64,000 nucleotides of DNA from Flectobacillus longus (GCF_030056705.1 NZ_JASHIC010000029.1:1-64000); one strand, 5' to 3'; shown: positions 29,202 through 37,429, counted from the stretch's first letter. Notes: a model not told the origin generated them from the sequence alone. Numbers and translations: made by a program.

Positions 29202-29768
29202 ATGTTACGAACTAATCAAAAGTTTTTAGACTTCATACAAGGCATATACGACAGTGATCAAAACCGACATAATATTGTCCTAAAGTCCTTTTCAAAAGGT
29301 CAAAAATTACTTTACCAAGACCAAGCAGCCCCCAATGTGATGCTTATTCAAAGTGGTTTTACAAAATGCTTTTTTAATGAAGAAAATGATAAAGAATTCA
29401 TTGTAGAATTTTTGGGAAAAGGCGAAATCCTCGGAGAAATAGAAAGTATTCGACAAATGCCTTGTTTGTGTAATATTGAGGCTATAACGAGTGTTTCGGC
29501 ATTTGTCATTCCTAGCCCCTATTTTCAGGAATTATTAAGTCAAGACCTCAATCTAAACAAATTACTACTAGAAGCCTTTGCCGAAAGAATCGTAAATACG
29601 TCGAGCAGAGCTTCATTTCAACAATTATACACTGTAGAGCATAGTCTATCAAAACTTCTTGAACTTCAGAATAAGCAAGAAATTCAACTTTCAAAAGAAG
29701 AAATGGCTGCCTATTTGGGTATTTCTGTGCGGAGTCTCAATCGGAGTTTGAAAAATATGAAGTTGTAA
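29202..29768 (+). CDS. Crp/Fnr-family transcriptional regulator
   Basis: From the ATG at 29202 the protein has 188 residues; an upstream in-frame TTG at 29187 is less likely. A cyclic-nucleotide-binding-like beta-barrel covers about residues 15-120 (FSKGQKLLYQDQAAPNVMLIQSGFTKCFF, EFIVEFLGKGEILGEIESI). A winged helix follows (LSKEEMAAYLGISVRSLNRSLKNMK). The cAMP-binding arginine of Crp is not apparent, as is usual in Bacteroidota members. The small palindrome GGACATTTGTCC at 29181-29192 sits over the start region and could serve autoregulation. It may regulate the divergent CatA-like gene. Confidence 0.85.
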   Translation: MLRTNQKFLDFIQGIYDSDQNRHNIVLKSFSKGQKLLYQDQAAPNVMLIQSGFTKCFFNEENDKEFIVEFLGKGEILGEIESIRQMPCLCNIEAITSVSAFVIPSPYFQELLSQDLNLNKLLLEAFAERIVNTSSRASFQQLYTVEHSLSKLLELQNKQEIQLSKEEMAAYLGISVRSLNRSLKNMKL

Positions 29769-29870
29769 AATGAGTGTAGGTTACCAGTTATTACGTAATT
29801 TTCATTTTATTTGTAAATAAAAAAATCACATCGCTTTATAATCACACCAAACCAATTATTCAACCTATAA

Positions 29871-30446
29871 ATGTGTAAAAATCTCATTAGTCTGAAGAAA
29901 TCCCTATTTATTTTACTTCTACTTATAGTCAATAGCTTCACAATTTATTCACAAGATAAATTTTCATTTGGCTTCTCTGGCACCTATAATTTTCCGCTCA
30001 GGAGCTTCGGGGTTGGATTAAGAGCGCAAGTGCCAATAATTCCAAAAGTATTTTTGGTACCACAACTTAAGTATTACCCTTCTTTTAATACTATACATGA
30101 ACTGTATGGCGGAATCAATGTGCATTATGCACTCGTAGAAGGCAATATACGTCCGGGTGGTTTTAAGCGCTCCATTGAGCCTGAAATACCTATGATTTAT
30201 CTCGCCGTGGGTGCACAATACAATCGATGGATAAATTATGTCGAGACACAACAATCCAACTCAAAACCCAATAATTTTCTTCCTGAAGTTGGGTTAGGCA
30301 CCAGCATTGGCAACTATCCAATGAGACTTTTTGCAGAAGTTAAATATAATATTCTTTGGAAAGAAAGCTATGGCGAGGTTGGTTTGATATTTTGTCCAGC
30401 CTATTTCCGTACCAAACGTAAAACCTATTGTCCTACCTTTTATTAA
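29871..30446 (+). CDS. Small predicted outer membrane beta-barrel protein
   Basis: The 191-residue protein has a signal peptide (KKSLFILLLLIVNSFTIYSQ) and alternating strands (FSFGFSGTYNFPLRSFGVGLRAQVPI, VGLGTSIGNYPMRLFAEVKYNIL, GEVGLIFCPAYFR) typical of an eight-stranded outer membrane barrel. The family is not recognised and no catalytic motif is seen. A lipoprotein gene follows after 6 bases, so the two are almost certainly co-transcribed and may form an envelope complex. Confidence 0.65.
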   Translation: MCKNLISLKKSLFILLLLIVNSFTIYSQDKFSFGFSGTYNFPLRSFGVGLRAQVPIIPKVFLVPQLKYYPSFNTIHELYGGINVHYALVEGNIRPGGFKRSIEPEIPMIYLAVGAQYNRWINYVETQQSNSKPNNFLPEVGLGTSIGNYPMRLFAEVKYNILWKESYGEVGLIFCPAYFRTKRKTYCPTFY

Positions 30447-30452
30447 TTTTTT

Positions 30453-31433
30453 ATGATGCATTTAATACGTCACACTTGCCAAAAAGCTTTACGAACAATC
30501 GTAATTCTTTCGTTATTTTCAAGTTGTTCAAAAGAACGATATGAGGTCATTATTAAAGAAGATGTTCAACCTCCTGTCGTTGAAAAAGCGATATTCAAAC
30601 CTTCTACAGAAAATCCTCTTTCGACAAAAGTTGAGGCACCTTTTCAGAAAACCATTAATAATCCTAATGACCTAAACTTTACTACTACTAAGGGGGCGAT
30701 TGTAAAAGGAAGTGTTAGTGACTTTGTGTATGAATCAGGGAGCTGGAACAGTGTTGAGCTACCTATCAATCTACAAATCAAGGAATTGTACACCATTAAA
30801 GACATGATCTTGAATGGAAAATCAACTACTTCAAATGGTAAATTACTCACCACTGGTGGGCAAATAGAGATTACAGCGACAAAAGATGGGAAAAAACTCC
30901 AATTAGCACCATACAGTCAATTTTCGATTAAAGTACCTACCAAAAACCCTGATCCAGAAATGAAAATCTTTTTTGGAGAAGAATTGGCTAATGGAGATGT
31001 AAATTGGCAACTCGCAACGATGCAGGATAAATTTTTAGGTCTAAAAGATTCCACAAAAAGCGCAATAGTTGCCATAGAACAGCTCTATCAGTTACTGCCT
31101 AGTAAAATTGGTTGGATAAACATTGATAAGTTTCCTAGAGAATCTACTAAATTAACTACCCTTACGCTCACTTCAGAGTACCCCGCAATTGATGATATTA
31201 TTTGTTTTTTGTATTTTGATAGACTCAAATCCATTCTACGATATTACAGCAATGGAAAACAGAGTAATCTTCCAGAAGGGGAACACATTAATCTAATTTG
31301 CATAGGTATTACCGAAAAAGACGAAGTATATACCTTCATCAAAGAGTTTAACTTAGAAGCAAATCAGGTAGTACAAGTAAAATTAGAAAAATCTAGTTTA
31401 GAAGAATTAATGAAGTATCTTTCAGGCTTGTAG
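30453..31433 (+). CDS. Unrecognised lipoprotein paired with the small barrel
   Basis: The 326-residue protein has a lipobox (LFSSC, Cys about residue 25). A Pro-rich linker (KEDVQPPVVEKAIFKPSTENPLS) leads into a region of about 130 residues resembling a carboxypeptidase-regulatory or FecR-like sandwich (GAIVKGSVSDFVYES, LPINLQIKELYTIKDMILNGKSTTS, QIEITATKDGKKLQLAP). A C-terminal domain of unknown type follows. The phrase in which a sandwich domain is asked to contain an ordered 'reset' of properties is reminiscent of surface-anchored envelope proteins, but no function can be assigned. Confidence 0.6.
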   Translation: MMHLIRHTCQKALRTIVILSLFSSCSKERYEVIIKEDVQPPVVEKAIFKPSTENPLSTKVEAPFQKTINNPNDLNFTTTKGAIVKGSVSDFVYESGSWNSVELPINLQIKELYTIKDMILNGKSTTSNGKLLTTGGQIEITATKDGKKLQLAPYSQFSIKVPTKNPDPEMKIFFGEELANGDVNWQLATMQDKFLGLKDSTKSAIVAIEQLYQLLPSKIGWINIDKFPRESTKLTTLTLTSEYPAIDDIICFLYFDRLKSILRYYSNGKQSNLPEGEHINLICIGITEKDEVYTFIKEFNLEANQVVQVKLEKSSLEELMKYLSGL

Positions 31434-31454
31434 TCTATACTATGGAGTATTCCA

Positions 31455-31595
31455 AATGTAGTGATTGAGAGTTTTAGCGATTACTTTTAAATCTAATTGA
31501 GACCTTGCGTCTCTACTGATAAAATATAGAACAAAAATAATCACTCATTCGCTCAATCACTATTCACTCAATTAAAAATGACTTATGCTTGTCCA
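31455..31595. repeat. Heptad-type intergenic repeat, copy 4
   Basis: AGTGATTGAGAGTTTTAGCGATT near the left end is an imperfect inverted match to AATCACTCATTCGCTCAATCACT on the right. Between them lies GAGACCTTGCGTCTCTACTG, which also matches the 26414-26440 copy. The right flank ATGACTTATGCTTG (from about 31578) resembles the GATGACTCATGTTTGA end of the other copies. It lies between convergent genes. Confidence 0.55.
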
Positions 31596-31597
31596 TA

Positions 31598-32392
31598 TTA
31601 AATATGCTTCAAAGGACCATTTCCTCCTCCTAGTTGATAATCTTTTCCTCCTTCAATAGACTTAACGACGTATTCTGTCGCCCGTTCGACTGCGTATTCT
31701 ACGCTAAATCCTTGTGCTAGATTTACGGCTATCGCCGACGATAATGTACAGCCCGTACCGTGGGTATTATTAGAAACCACTTTTGGGTGGTCAAGAAAAA
31801 ACATTTCTCCTGAAGATTTGACCAAACAATCCGACAAAACATCCTCTTCCAAATGTCCTCCTTTTAGTAAAACACTTTTAGCTCCAAATTTCAAAAGCTC
31901 CTTAGCGGCCTCAGGCATTTGGTCTTTTTCTTTGATTTCTTTCCCCAATAACCAGCTCGCCTCAGTAAGATTGGGTGTTAGCACGGTTACCAACGGAAAA
32001 AGTTGCTCTATCATCAACTGTATGCCTTCCTCGTCCAGTAATGGATGACCACTAGATGATAAAAATACAGGATCTAGCACAATAGGAACTTTCGGAAACT
32101 GACTCAATATATCGATGACTTCTTTGACAATCTCAAACCGATGTAACATACCAATTTTGATGGCAAGGGGTTTGATGTCTGTTAAAATTGCCTCTACCTG
32201 TTCTCTTACTGCCTGGGCTGGAACAGGATAGATACCACTAACTCCAAGGGTATTCTGAACTGTAATGGCAGTAATTGCAGTACAGGCATAACCGCCCAAT
32301 GCTGCAATAGTAATCAAGTCGGCCTGAATTCCTGCACCTGAGGAAGGGTCCGAACCAGCAATGCTTAAAACAGGAAAGTACGTTTTCTTCAT
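31598..32392 (-). CDS. thiD: Hydroxymethylpyrimidine/phosphomethylpyrimidine kinase
   Basis: The 264-residue ribokinase-fold enzyme shows the ThiD signatures VLSIAGSDPSSGAGIQADLITIAALGGYA, TAITVQNTLGV, VLDPVFLSSSGHPLLDEEG and the anion-hole motif NTHGTGCTLSSAIAVNLAQG. It phosphorylates HMP and HMP-P with ATP in thiamine biosynthesis or salvage. It is a stand-alone gene here, with no thiE, thiM or TPP riboswitch nearby that I can see. Length is normal for the family. Confidence 0.95.
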   Translation of the reverse strand: MKKTYFPVLSIAGSDPSSGAGIQADLITIAALGGYACTAITAITVQNTLGVSGIYPVPAQAVREQVEAILTDIKPLAIKIGMLHRFEIVKEVIDILSQFPKVPIVLDPVFLSSSGHPLLDEEGIQLMIEQLFPLVTVLTPNLTEASWLLGKEIKEKDQMPEAAKELLKFGAKSVLLKGGHLEEDVLSDCLVKSSGEMFFLDHPKVVSNNTHGTGCTLSSAIAVNLAQGFSVEYAVERATEYVVKSIEGGKDYQLGGGNGPLKHI

Positions 32393-32729
32393 AACAACAA
32401 ATATACAAATTGCCTACAAAGCATAAGACACAATCTTAACACTAATTGTTTCGGTTAGCTTTATTTTCTAGGAAAAGTTATTTTTGTTGTCACTATTTTA
32501 CTAATCTTTCTGTAAGACGTAAATAGTATATCCGTTTTTTGAAAGTACTCGCAATCAGAAGAGTACTTTCTGGGTGTACTACAGATATCTGGTTAATTTA
32601 ATCTTTCCTATTCTTTAGTATAAAAAAGACTATACTCAGAGGGTTTGTTTTATAGTGAGTGTATTGTCTGAAGCTTTAAATCTATCACCTCATAAGGTAA
32701 TTTTATGGCTAATGAATCCTTAAAAGACA
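32393..32729. other. Intergenic region upstream of thiD with a 10-bp hairpin
   Basis: No gene is seen. GAAAGTACTC at 32541-32550 pairs perfectly with GAGTACTTTC at 32561-32570 around a 10-base loop, but no T-tract follows on either strand, so it is not a classical terminator. A TTTTTT run precedes it. It lies downstream of the minus-strand secreted-protein gene and upstream of thiD, and could end the former by a non-canonical route. Confidence 0.4.
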
Positions 32730-33257
32730 TTAAAGTGGATAGCCATTTTTTGAAAATACCTGAACAAACAGCGCTGAGATAAGGGGTAAATGTCTAAAAT
32801 TGGTTGGCTGAAACAAATCCATACGCCAGTCCAGTTTTTCTATGACTGTTAGCAATCGTGAGTTAGAAGAGAAACAGTTTCTGATATTACGTCTTGTCAA
32901 GGGCTTTACTTCACCATAAGCGCCGTCGCTGAAGTAGTAGGAAAAAGAACTCAAATCGGTGGCATTTTGCACTCGGTAAACCCACAGCCCTTCTGTTGAT
33001 ACTACTTCATAGGTACGATTTTCGGTAAAACGCCATTGTCTTCCCTTCAACTTATACCCGTAGGCATTGTCAGCTGAATAAATGGTTTTTAAACCATCAT
33101 CTTTTATACTTACTGTGGCAAAACGTTCGTGAATTTTGGAATGTTCTGGACGATAGACTTTATTTTCAATAAAATCTTCAGCAGTTAAAAACACCCCATC
33201 TTGTGCTTGCGAAAGAAAAGAGATAAATAGAAAAAGAAGTGTATAAAGTCGATTCAT
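32730..33257 (-). CDS. Small secreted protein of unknown function, predicted phosphate-controlled
   Basis: The ATG at 33257 gives 175 residues with a signal peptide (MNRLYTLLFLFISFLSQAQ). A longer frame open to 33278 would start inside the predicted -7 element, so it is rejected. The mature protein is not recognised; it is rich in aromatic strand segments (YGYKLKGRQWRFTENRTYEVVST, GLWVYRVQNATDLSSFSYYFS) with a C-terminal hydrophobic end. Its promoter has one of the cleanest 11-bp TTAA arrays in the window, and it neighbours the phosphonate genes, so a role under phosphate starvation is inferred. Confidence 0.65.
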   Translation of the reverse strand: MNRLYTLLFLFISFLSQAQDGVFLTAEDFIENKVYRPEHSKIHERFATVSIKDDGLKTIYSADNAYGYKLKGRQWRFTENRTYEVVSTEGLWVYRVQNATDLSSFSYYFSDGAYGEVKPLTRRNIRNCFSSNSRLLTVIEKLDWRMDLFQPTNFRHLPLISALFVQVFSKNGYPL

Positions 33258-33277
33258 GGTTCTGAAATTTGTTTTCA

Positions 33278-33333
33278 CAAAGGTGAAAATCCAAACTCAA
33301 CCCATGATTAACTAAAAATTAATTGAATGTTAA
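33278..33333 (-). promoter_or_regulatory. Pho-box-like 11-bp array with -7-like element, secreted-protein promoter
   Basis: On the minus strand, units begin TTAAC (33333), TTAAT (33322), TTAAT (33311) and TTGAG (33300), each 11 bp apart. The last begins 15 bp before CACCTTTG (33278-33285), one mismatch from TAnnTTTG. The leader to the ATG at 33257 would be about 14 bases. Confidence 0.6.
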
Positions 33334-33491
33334 ATGAGACTCAGAAATCGAAATACTTGATAATGATTTGGTAATATTGAGCAATGTAATATTATTAGTT
33401 ATGGGTATATCCGTTATTTAAAGGCACTTACCCGTAAATAGTTCAAGACTTAGTCTTGGACTTATTTTTTAACAGTTTTAAAACTGAAGCA

Positions 33492-33526
33492 ATAACTAGT
33501 CCGTGACGGAATTCCGAACTAGTTAT
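33492..33526 (-). terminator. Terminator of the phosphonate oxidoreductase transcript
   Basis: ATAACTAGT at 33492-33500 pairs with ACTAGTTAT at 33518-33526, extended inward by about three pairs including a G-U. It lies just past the stop codon at 33552. A second, weaker hairpin (GTTCAAGAC against GTCTTGGAC) lies at about 33440-33460. Confidence 0.5.
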
Positions 33527-33551
33527 AGTCAATTGAATCATTTGGTATTAT

Positions 33552-34706
33552 CTACTGAGAAAAAACTTCCTTTATCCTCTTTTCGGCATAACCAGGAGAA
33601 GTCGTCATACCTTTGCCTCCAATACCCGTAGCGATATAAATTTTGTTTTCAAGTTGATGCTCGTAGATACCACCATCGGCAGTTTGTGAATAATAGCCAG
33701 CCCAATAATTTTGAATATTCCAGTTAGGTAACTTCATGATTCGTTGAGCCTCTTTCAATATCAATTGGTTGATGTCCATATCAATACCAAAATCAAGAGT
33801 AGCATTCTCGTTTACCCCCGCATACTCGTGCGAATCTCCAATGATAATAGAACCATTAAAAGCTTGTTTGAAAAGGATATGTATTCCCCAAGCGTTATAC
33901 GGTTTTTGCCATTCTGGCTGTGATATTTGCGGATACGAAGCACAAGATTTGAAGCTGTCATAACGGCGAATACTCAATCCAGACAAAATATTTCCTTTAA
34001 TTTGAACCTCTTTTAAAGGATAAGTCGACATCATATTGAGTTTGCTCACCTTCATACCACTGTTTTCAAACAAGTTAGGAAACAACGCTTTGAAATCTCG
34101 TCCATTACAAATAGCTACTTTGTCAGCATAAAACCTCTCGCCTTTTGAGCTAACGACTTCACAAATCCCATTTTTTAACTGACAATCTACAACTATGGTA
34201 TTATTTATGAAATCCAAACCCCACTTTCTAATGAGTATTTCTCGCACACGATGCACCATAGTGCGAGGTTCGACTGAGAATTCATTAGGAAAAAACAATC
34301 CGAGTTTGTAGTACTCATTTTGAAGCATTGGCATACGTTCAAAACAAACTTTTCTGTTGAGTAGCTCACAAGCATATCCACGAATTTTGAACAAGGCACG
34401 TGCTTCCTCTAGCAACTTGGCTTCATCATCATCTGAAGCAAAATAGTACGAACCATTTTTGCGCGCCGTAATATCTGTCAAGTCTTGTAGGTTTTGATAA
34501 ATCTCTAATGAACGTCGACCATATTCAAACCAAGTATCAAAGGCTTGTCCAGAGGGCACTACTTGTCCAAAATTTCTCACAGTGGCTTCCATCGGCTCTG
34601 AATCTTTTTCAATCATCAGTACAGATTTGCCCATTTGTAAAGCATGGTAAGCATGGAACGTTCCAAGATTTCCTGCTCCCACCACAATCAAATCATATTT
34701 TTTCAT
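33552..34706 (-). CDS. FAD-dependent oxidoreductase of the TIGR03364 type (aminophosphonate oxidation)
   Basis: The 384-residue DAO-fold flavoenzyme starts with the dinucleotide-binding motif VVGAGNLGTFHAYHALQMGKSVLMIEKD (Gly10, Gly12, Gly15) and ends with the FAD-contacting WAGYYSQT…YIATGIGGKGMTTSPG. The sequence EATVRNFGQVVPSGQ near residue 45 is typical of TIGR03364. That family is known for its synteny with phosphonatase-like hydrolases (TIGR03351), exactly as here: the partner is encoded 148 bases upstream on the same strand. The proposed role is oxidative deamination of an aminophosphonate, possibly 1-hydroxylated or N-methylated 2-aminoethylphosphonate. The substrate is inference; the family assignment is firm. 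Confidence 0.85.
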   Translation of the reverse strand: MKKYDLIVVGAGNLGTFHAYHALQMGKSVLMIEKDSEPMEATVRNFGQVVPSGQAFDTWFEYGRRSLEIYQNLQDLTDITARKNGSYYFASDDDEAKLLEEARALFKIRGYACELLNRKVCFERMPMLQNEYYKLGLFFPNEFSVEPRTMVHRVREILIRKWGLDFINNTIVVDCQLKNGICEVVSSKGERFYADKVAICNGRDFKALFPNLFENSGMKVSKLNMMSTYPLKEVQIKGNILSGLSIRRYDSFKSCASYPQISQPEWQKPYNAWGIHILFKQAFNGSIIIGDSHEYAGVNENATLDFGIDMDINQLILKEAQRIMKLPNWNIQNYWAGYYSQTADGGIYEHQLENKIYIATGIGGKGMTTSPGYAEKRIKEVFSQ

Positions 34707-34722
34707 TAGTTATTATTTAGGG

Positions 34723-34763
34723 ACAAAGTGTCAAAAGCACAAAGTGAACAAAAATCACTTTGT
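34723..34763. repeat. Repeated ACAAAGTG words between the phosphonate genes
   Basis: ACAAAGTG occurs at 34723-34730 and at 34739-34746, and its inverse CACTTTGT at about 34756-34763. The last two form an inverted repeat with a 9-base gap. The position just upstream of the oxidoreductase gene would suit an internal operator or an mRNA-processing hairpin. Confidence 0.35.
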
Positions 34764-34854
34764 ACTTATTGAGCATAAATGAAAAATTGTCATTTTGCTC
34801 ACAGTAAGAGTATTTTTACTACCTATTTTTGTTTAAATAGTAGTGTAGAAGTAC

Positions 34855-35595
34855 TTACAAGGCTAAGCTTTTTTCTGAAATCTCTTCGATGATTGGTTTC
34901 AAGGCCAACAGGTTAGGCAATAAACCATCATTTCTATGGATATTCAATTGATTACGTGTATGCGTACCGTTAGTAACGCCCAACGACATCCGTACACCTG
35001 CTCTCAAACCCGATTTAAGGTCAGAAGGGGTATCACCTATATTGATTACTCTTAGTGGGTCTTTGACACCCAAAACCTCCATTGCTTTCTGTATCATAAA
35101 TGGCTCTGGGCGCCCTTTGAGTACATCGTCTGGCGTGATTGAAACATCAATCATAGCTGTTCCATCGCTTTTATAATATTGGTCTAATCCTTTCAACCAA
35201 CCTAATTTTCCCAAAATGATGTTGGCAACTTTTCTGTAAAAACCAGTTGTCAATGCAATCTTTATGTCTTGACTTTTTAGATATTCAAAGATTTCTAAAC
35301 ATCCCTCTGTAGGGTAAATATCATGTTCCAAATAGTGATCTTCCAATACCGAACAAAACTCGGTGTACGATATGTCTACATACTCCGATAATTCTGGATG
35401 TTTTTCACCCAATAATTCTACCCACAACATCTCAAAAACTTGTCGCTTAGCATAACCTTGTAAGGCCAAAACTCGCTCAGGTGTAACACTCAATCCTGTA
35501 CGGGCTGCCGCTTGCATAAAGCATACTTCTACCTCATGGCGGTCGGTAACTGTAGTTCCTGCCATATCAAACACGACTAACTCAATAGGTTTCAT
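34855..35595 (-). CDS. Phosphonatase-like HAD hydrolase (TIGR03351 type)
   Basis: The 246-residue HAD enzyme carries VVFDMAGTTV at residues 7-16, where the usual second Asp of DxD is Ala12. This substitution is diagnostic of phosphonoacetaldehyde hydrolase and its close relatives. Asp10 is the predicted nucleophile. Lys50 in LQGYAKRQVFEML sits where PhnX has its Schiff-base lysine. KGRPEPFMI and the acidic INIGDTPSDLKSG complete the HAD motifs. It should cleave the C-P bond of an aldehyde phosphonate produced by the adjacent flavoenzyme, releasing phosphate. An 11-bp Pho-box-like array precedes it. It resembles the PhnX-like family more than PhnX itself. Confidence 0.88.
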   Translation of the reverse strand: MKPIELVVFDMAGTTVTDRHEVEVCFMQAAARTGLSVTPERVLALQGYAKRQVFEMLWVELLGEKHPELSEYVDISYTEFCSVLEDHYLEHDIYPTEGCLEIFEYLKSQDIKIALTTGFYRKVANIILGKLGWLKGLDQYYKSDGTAMIDVSITPDDVLKGRPEPFMIQKAMEVLGVKDPLRVINIGDTPSDLKSGLRAGVRMSLGVTNGTHTRNQLNIHRNDGLLPNLLALKPIIEEISEKSLAL

Positions 35596-35660
35596 AAGAG
35601 ACGATTATTTTTTATTTAACTAGAAACATATACCAGAATGGCTTGGCCAAATCTGTGAAT

Positions 35661-35716
35661 CAAAGGTAACAAGAGTACTTTTAAGCAAATATTAAATATC
35701 CGTTAAGCCTAATTAA
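35661..35716 (-). promoter_or_regulatory. Pho-box-like 11-bp array with -7 element, phosphonatase-like promoter
   Basis: On the minus strand TTAAC (35706), TTAAT (35695) and TTAAA (35684) recur at 11-bp steps, with a further TTAAT one base out of phase upstream. The last core starts 16 bp before TACCTTTG (35661-35668), an exact TAnnTTTG match. The array lies in the divergent region shared with the DUF5690 gene. Confidence 0.6.
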
Positions 35717-35779
35717 TACACTGAATTACAAGCGGTTTTATTTGTATCCTTGCCAAAAAAAGTTCATAGACTCGTCAAA

Positions 35780-35787
35780 TAATTTTG
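35780..35787 (+). promoter_or_regulatory. -7 element upstream of the DUF5690 gene
   Basis: TAATTTTG matches TAnnTTTG and lies 66 bases before the ATG at 35854. No 11-bp array is in register with it on the plus strand. It may depend on the divergent array at 35661-35716 or be constitutive. Confidence 0.35.
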
Positions 35788-35853
35788 GCTAGTTAATTTA
35801 CAAATTCACCTGATTTTTTGTCGTACTATCGTTTATTAAATACATTGGTTTTC

Positions 35854-37149
35854 ATGCGTGCTAGTTTACAATCTTTATTAAAAAAGAGTTCTCCTTTATT
35901 TAGAGGTATATTTTTGGGTACTATGGCATTTAGTACTTATTTCTGTATGTATGCCTTTCGCAAGCCCTTTTCAGCGGCAATTTATTCAGATTTGACTTTG
36001 TGGGGTATCGACTACAAAATTGTTTTGGTAGTAGCGCAAGTATTGGGCTATGCTACCGCCAAAGGGATGGGTATAAAGGTAGTTGCCGAAGTAAAACCAC
36101 ATCAGCGAATGCTATATATTATAGGTATGATTTTGTATTCTGAAATCTGTTTATTGATGTTTGCTCTCATACCTGCTCCTGACAATTGGATGTTTATGTA
36201 CCTCAATGGTCTGGGATTGGGAATGATTTTTGGTTTGGTTTTTAGTTATTTGGAAGGTCGCAGAATCACGGATTTATTGGGTGCAGGCTTGGCGGTCAGT
36301 TTTATTGTGTCTTCGGGAATTATCAAATCGGTGTCCAGATGGGCATTGTCCTTGGGGATAGATGAGTTTTGGATGCCTTTTATGATTGGACTTTGCTTTT
36401 TTCCTGCCCTAGTTATATCTGTTTGGTGCATGAATTTAGTGCCTAAGCCCGACGAACAAGACAAACTAGAGCGCGTAGAGAGAGTTCCAATGTTTGCCAA
36501 ACAACGTCGAAAATTCATGAAAAAATACGGTTTGGGTATGGTCTTACTTGTGAGTATCTATGTTTTAATGACCGTATTTAGAGACATCCGAGACAATTTT
36601 GGAGTTGAAATTTGGCAAGAATTAGGGGTTACTGATATTAAGATTTTTTCAGAAACCGAAATTATTATAGGCATAGCCATTAGTTTGATGACTGGTGTCG
36701 CATTTTTAATCAAAAATCATAAAAATGCACTTTGGTTCAATCATGGATTAATTCTGAGCGGATGTCTTCTTATGCTATTTGGTACTTTATTATACAATGG
36801 TGGTTCTATTACAGGCTATTGGTGGATGGTTTGGAACGGGCTTGGGCTATATATGGTATATGTACCTTTCAATGGAATTTTATTTGATAGATTATTGGCA
36901 GCTCTAAACGAACGAGGCAATGTTGGATTCTTATTTTATACTGCTGATTTTTGTGGGTATTTGGGTAGCGTATTGGTTTTATTAATTAAGAATTTCGGGA
37001 AAAATCCTATTTCTTGGCTCGGTCTGCTCAATGCTTTTGCACAGCTTTTACCTACGCTTTGCATTGTTTTAGTAATATCTTCTTATTTCTATTTCAACCA
37101 AATTTTCCAACAAAAAACCAAATCAGGCTTACGTTTCTTGGGAGCATAA
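35854..37149 (+). CDS. DUF5690-type MFS transporter, candidate organophosphonate permease
   Basis: From the ATG at 35854 (an upstream in-frame TTG at 35818 is less likely) the protein has 431 residues and about 12 transmembrane segments. Its first segment reads TYFCMYAFRKPFSAA (residues 28-42), strikingly like the YxxRKNFxxA of GlpT/UhpT organophosphate:phosphate antiporters, whose Arg45 binds phosphate. A segment near residues 234-250 (SIYVLMTVFRDIRDNF) supplies arginines at 243 and 246 where GlpT has Arg269 in helix 7. It is divergent from the phosphonatase-like gene. Import of a phosphonate or organophosphate across the inner membrane is inferred; DUF5690 has no assigned function that I know of. 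Confidence 0.75.
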   Translation: MRASLQSLLKKSSPLFRGIFLGTMAFSTYFCMYAFRKPFSAAIYSDLTLWGIDYKIVLVVAQVLGYATAKGMGIKVVAEVKPHQRMLYIIGMILYSEICLLMFALIPAPDNWMFMYLNGLGLGMIFGLVFSYLEGRRITDLLGAGLAVSFIVSSGIIKSVSRWALSLGIDEFWMPFMIGLCFFPALVISVWCMNLVPKPDEQDKLERVERVPMFAKQRRKFMKKYGLGMVLLVSIYVLMTVFRDIRDNFGVEIWQELGVTDIKIFSETEIIIGIAISLMTGVAFLIKNHKNALWFNHGLILSGCLLMLFGTLLYNGGSITGYWWMVWNGLGLYMVYVPFNGILFDRLLAALNERGNVGFLFYTADFCGYLGSVLVLLIKNFGKNPISWLGLLNAFAQLLPTLCIVLVISSYFYFNQIFQQKTKSGLRFLGA

Positions 37150-37252
37150 ACCCCAATCATATCGCAATATAATGCCGATTTATCGTTTTTTATCTACGCT
37201 TAATACTGTACTAACACAAACAACGAATATAGCACATATTACACCCATAAAG

Positions 37253-37308
37253 TTTAATCAAGCTTAATACTAGCTTGAAGGTAAGGTTATTTTTTGATTG
37301 TAGGTTTG
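37253..37308 (+). promoter_or_regulatory. Pho-box-like 11-bp array with -7 element, phosphonate-locus susC promoter
   Basis: Units begin TTTAA (37253), TTAAT (37264), TTGAA (37275) and GTTAT (37286) at exact 11-bp steps. TAGGTTTG (37301-37308) follows 15 bp after the start of the last unit. The register is identical to that of the PhoB-like regulator promoter at 44422-44477. The leader would be about 115 bases. Confidence 0.6.
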
Positions 37309-37429
37309 CATCGTTTTTCAAAAGGAGATTTCAGCGAGTCCTTGGTTTTGTTCTAACCCATAAAATTCAAAACACTCGATTCGTTTACCCAATTTCTTTC
37401 CTCTATCACAAAACAAAACACACAATCAA

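Noticed and set aside
32393-32729. Thiamine riboswitch upstream of thiD
   Set aside because: I could not find the conserved CUGAGA and related TPP-box words; only an isolated 10-bp hairpin is present, and it lies some 150 bases from the start.
35780-35787. Pho-box-like array driving the DUF5690 gene directly
   Set aside because: The -7 element is present but no 11-bp cores are in register on the plus strand; only the divergent promoter has them.
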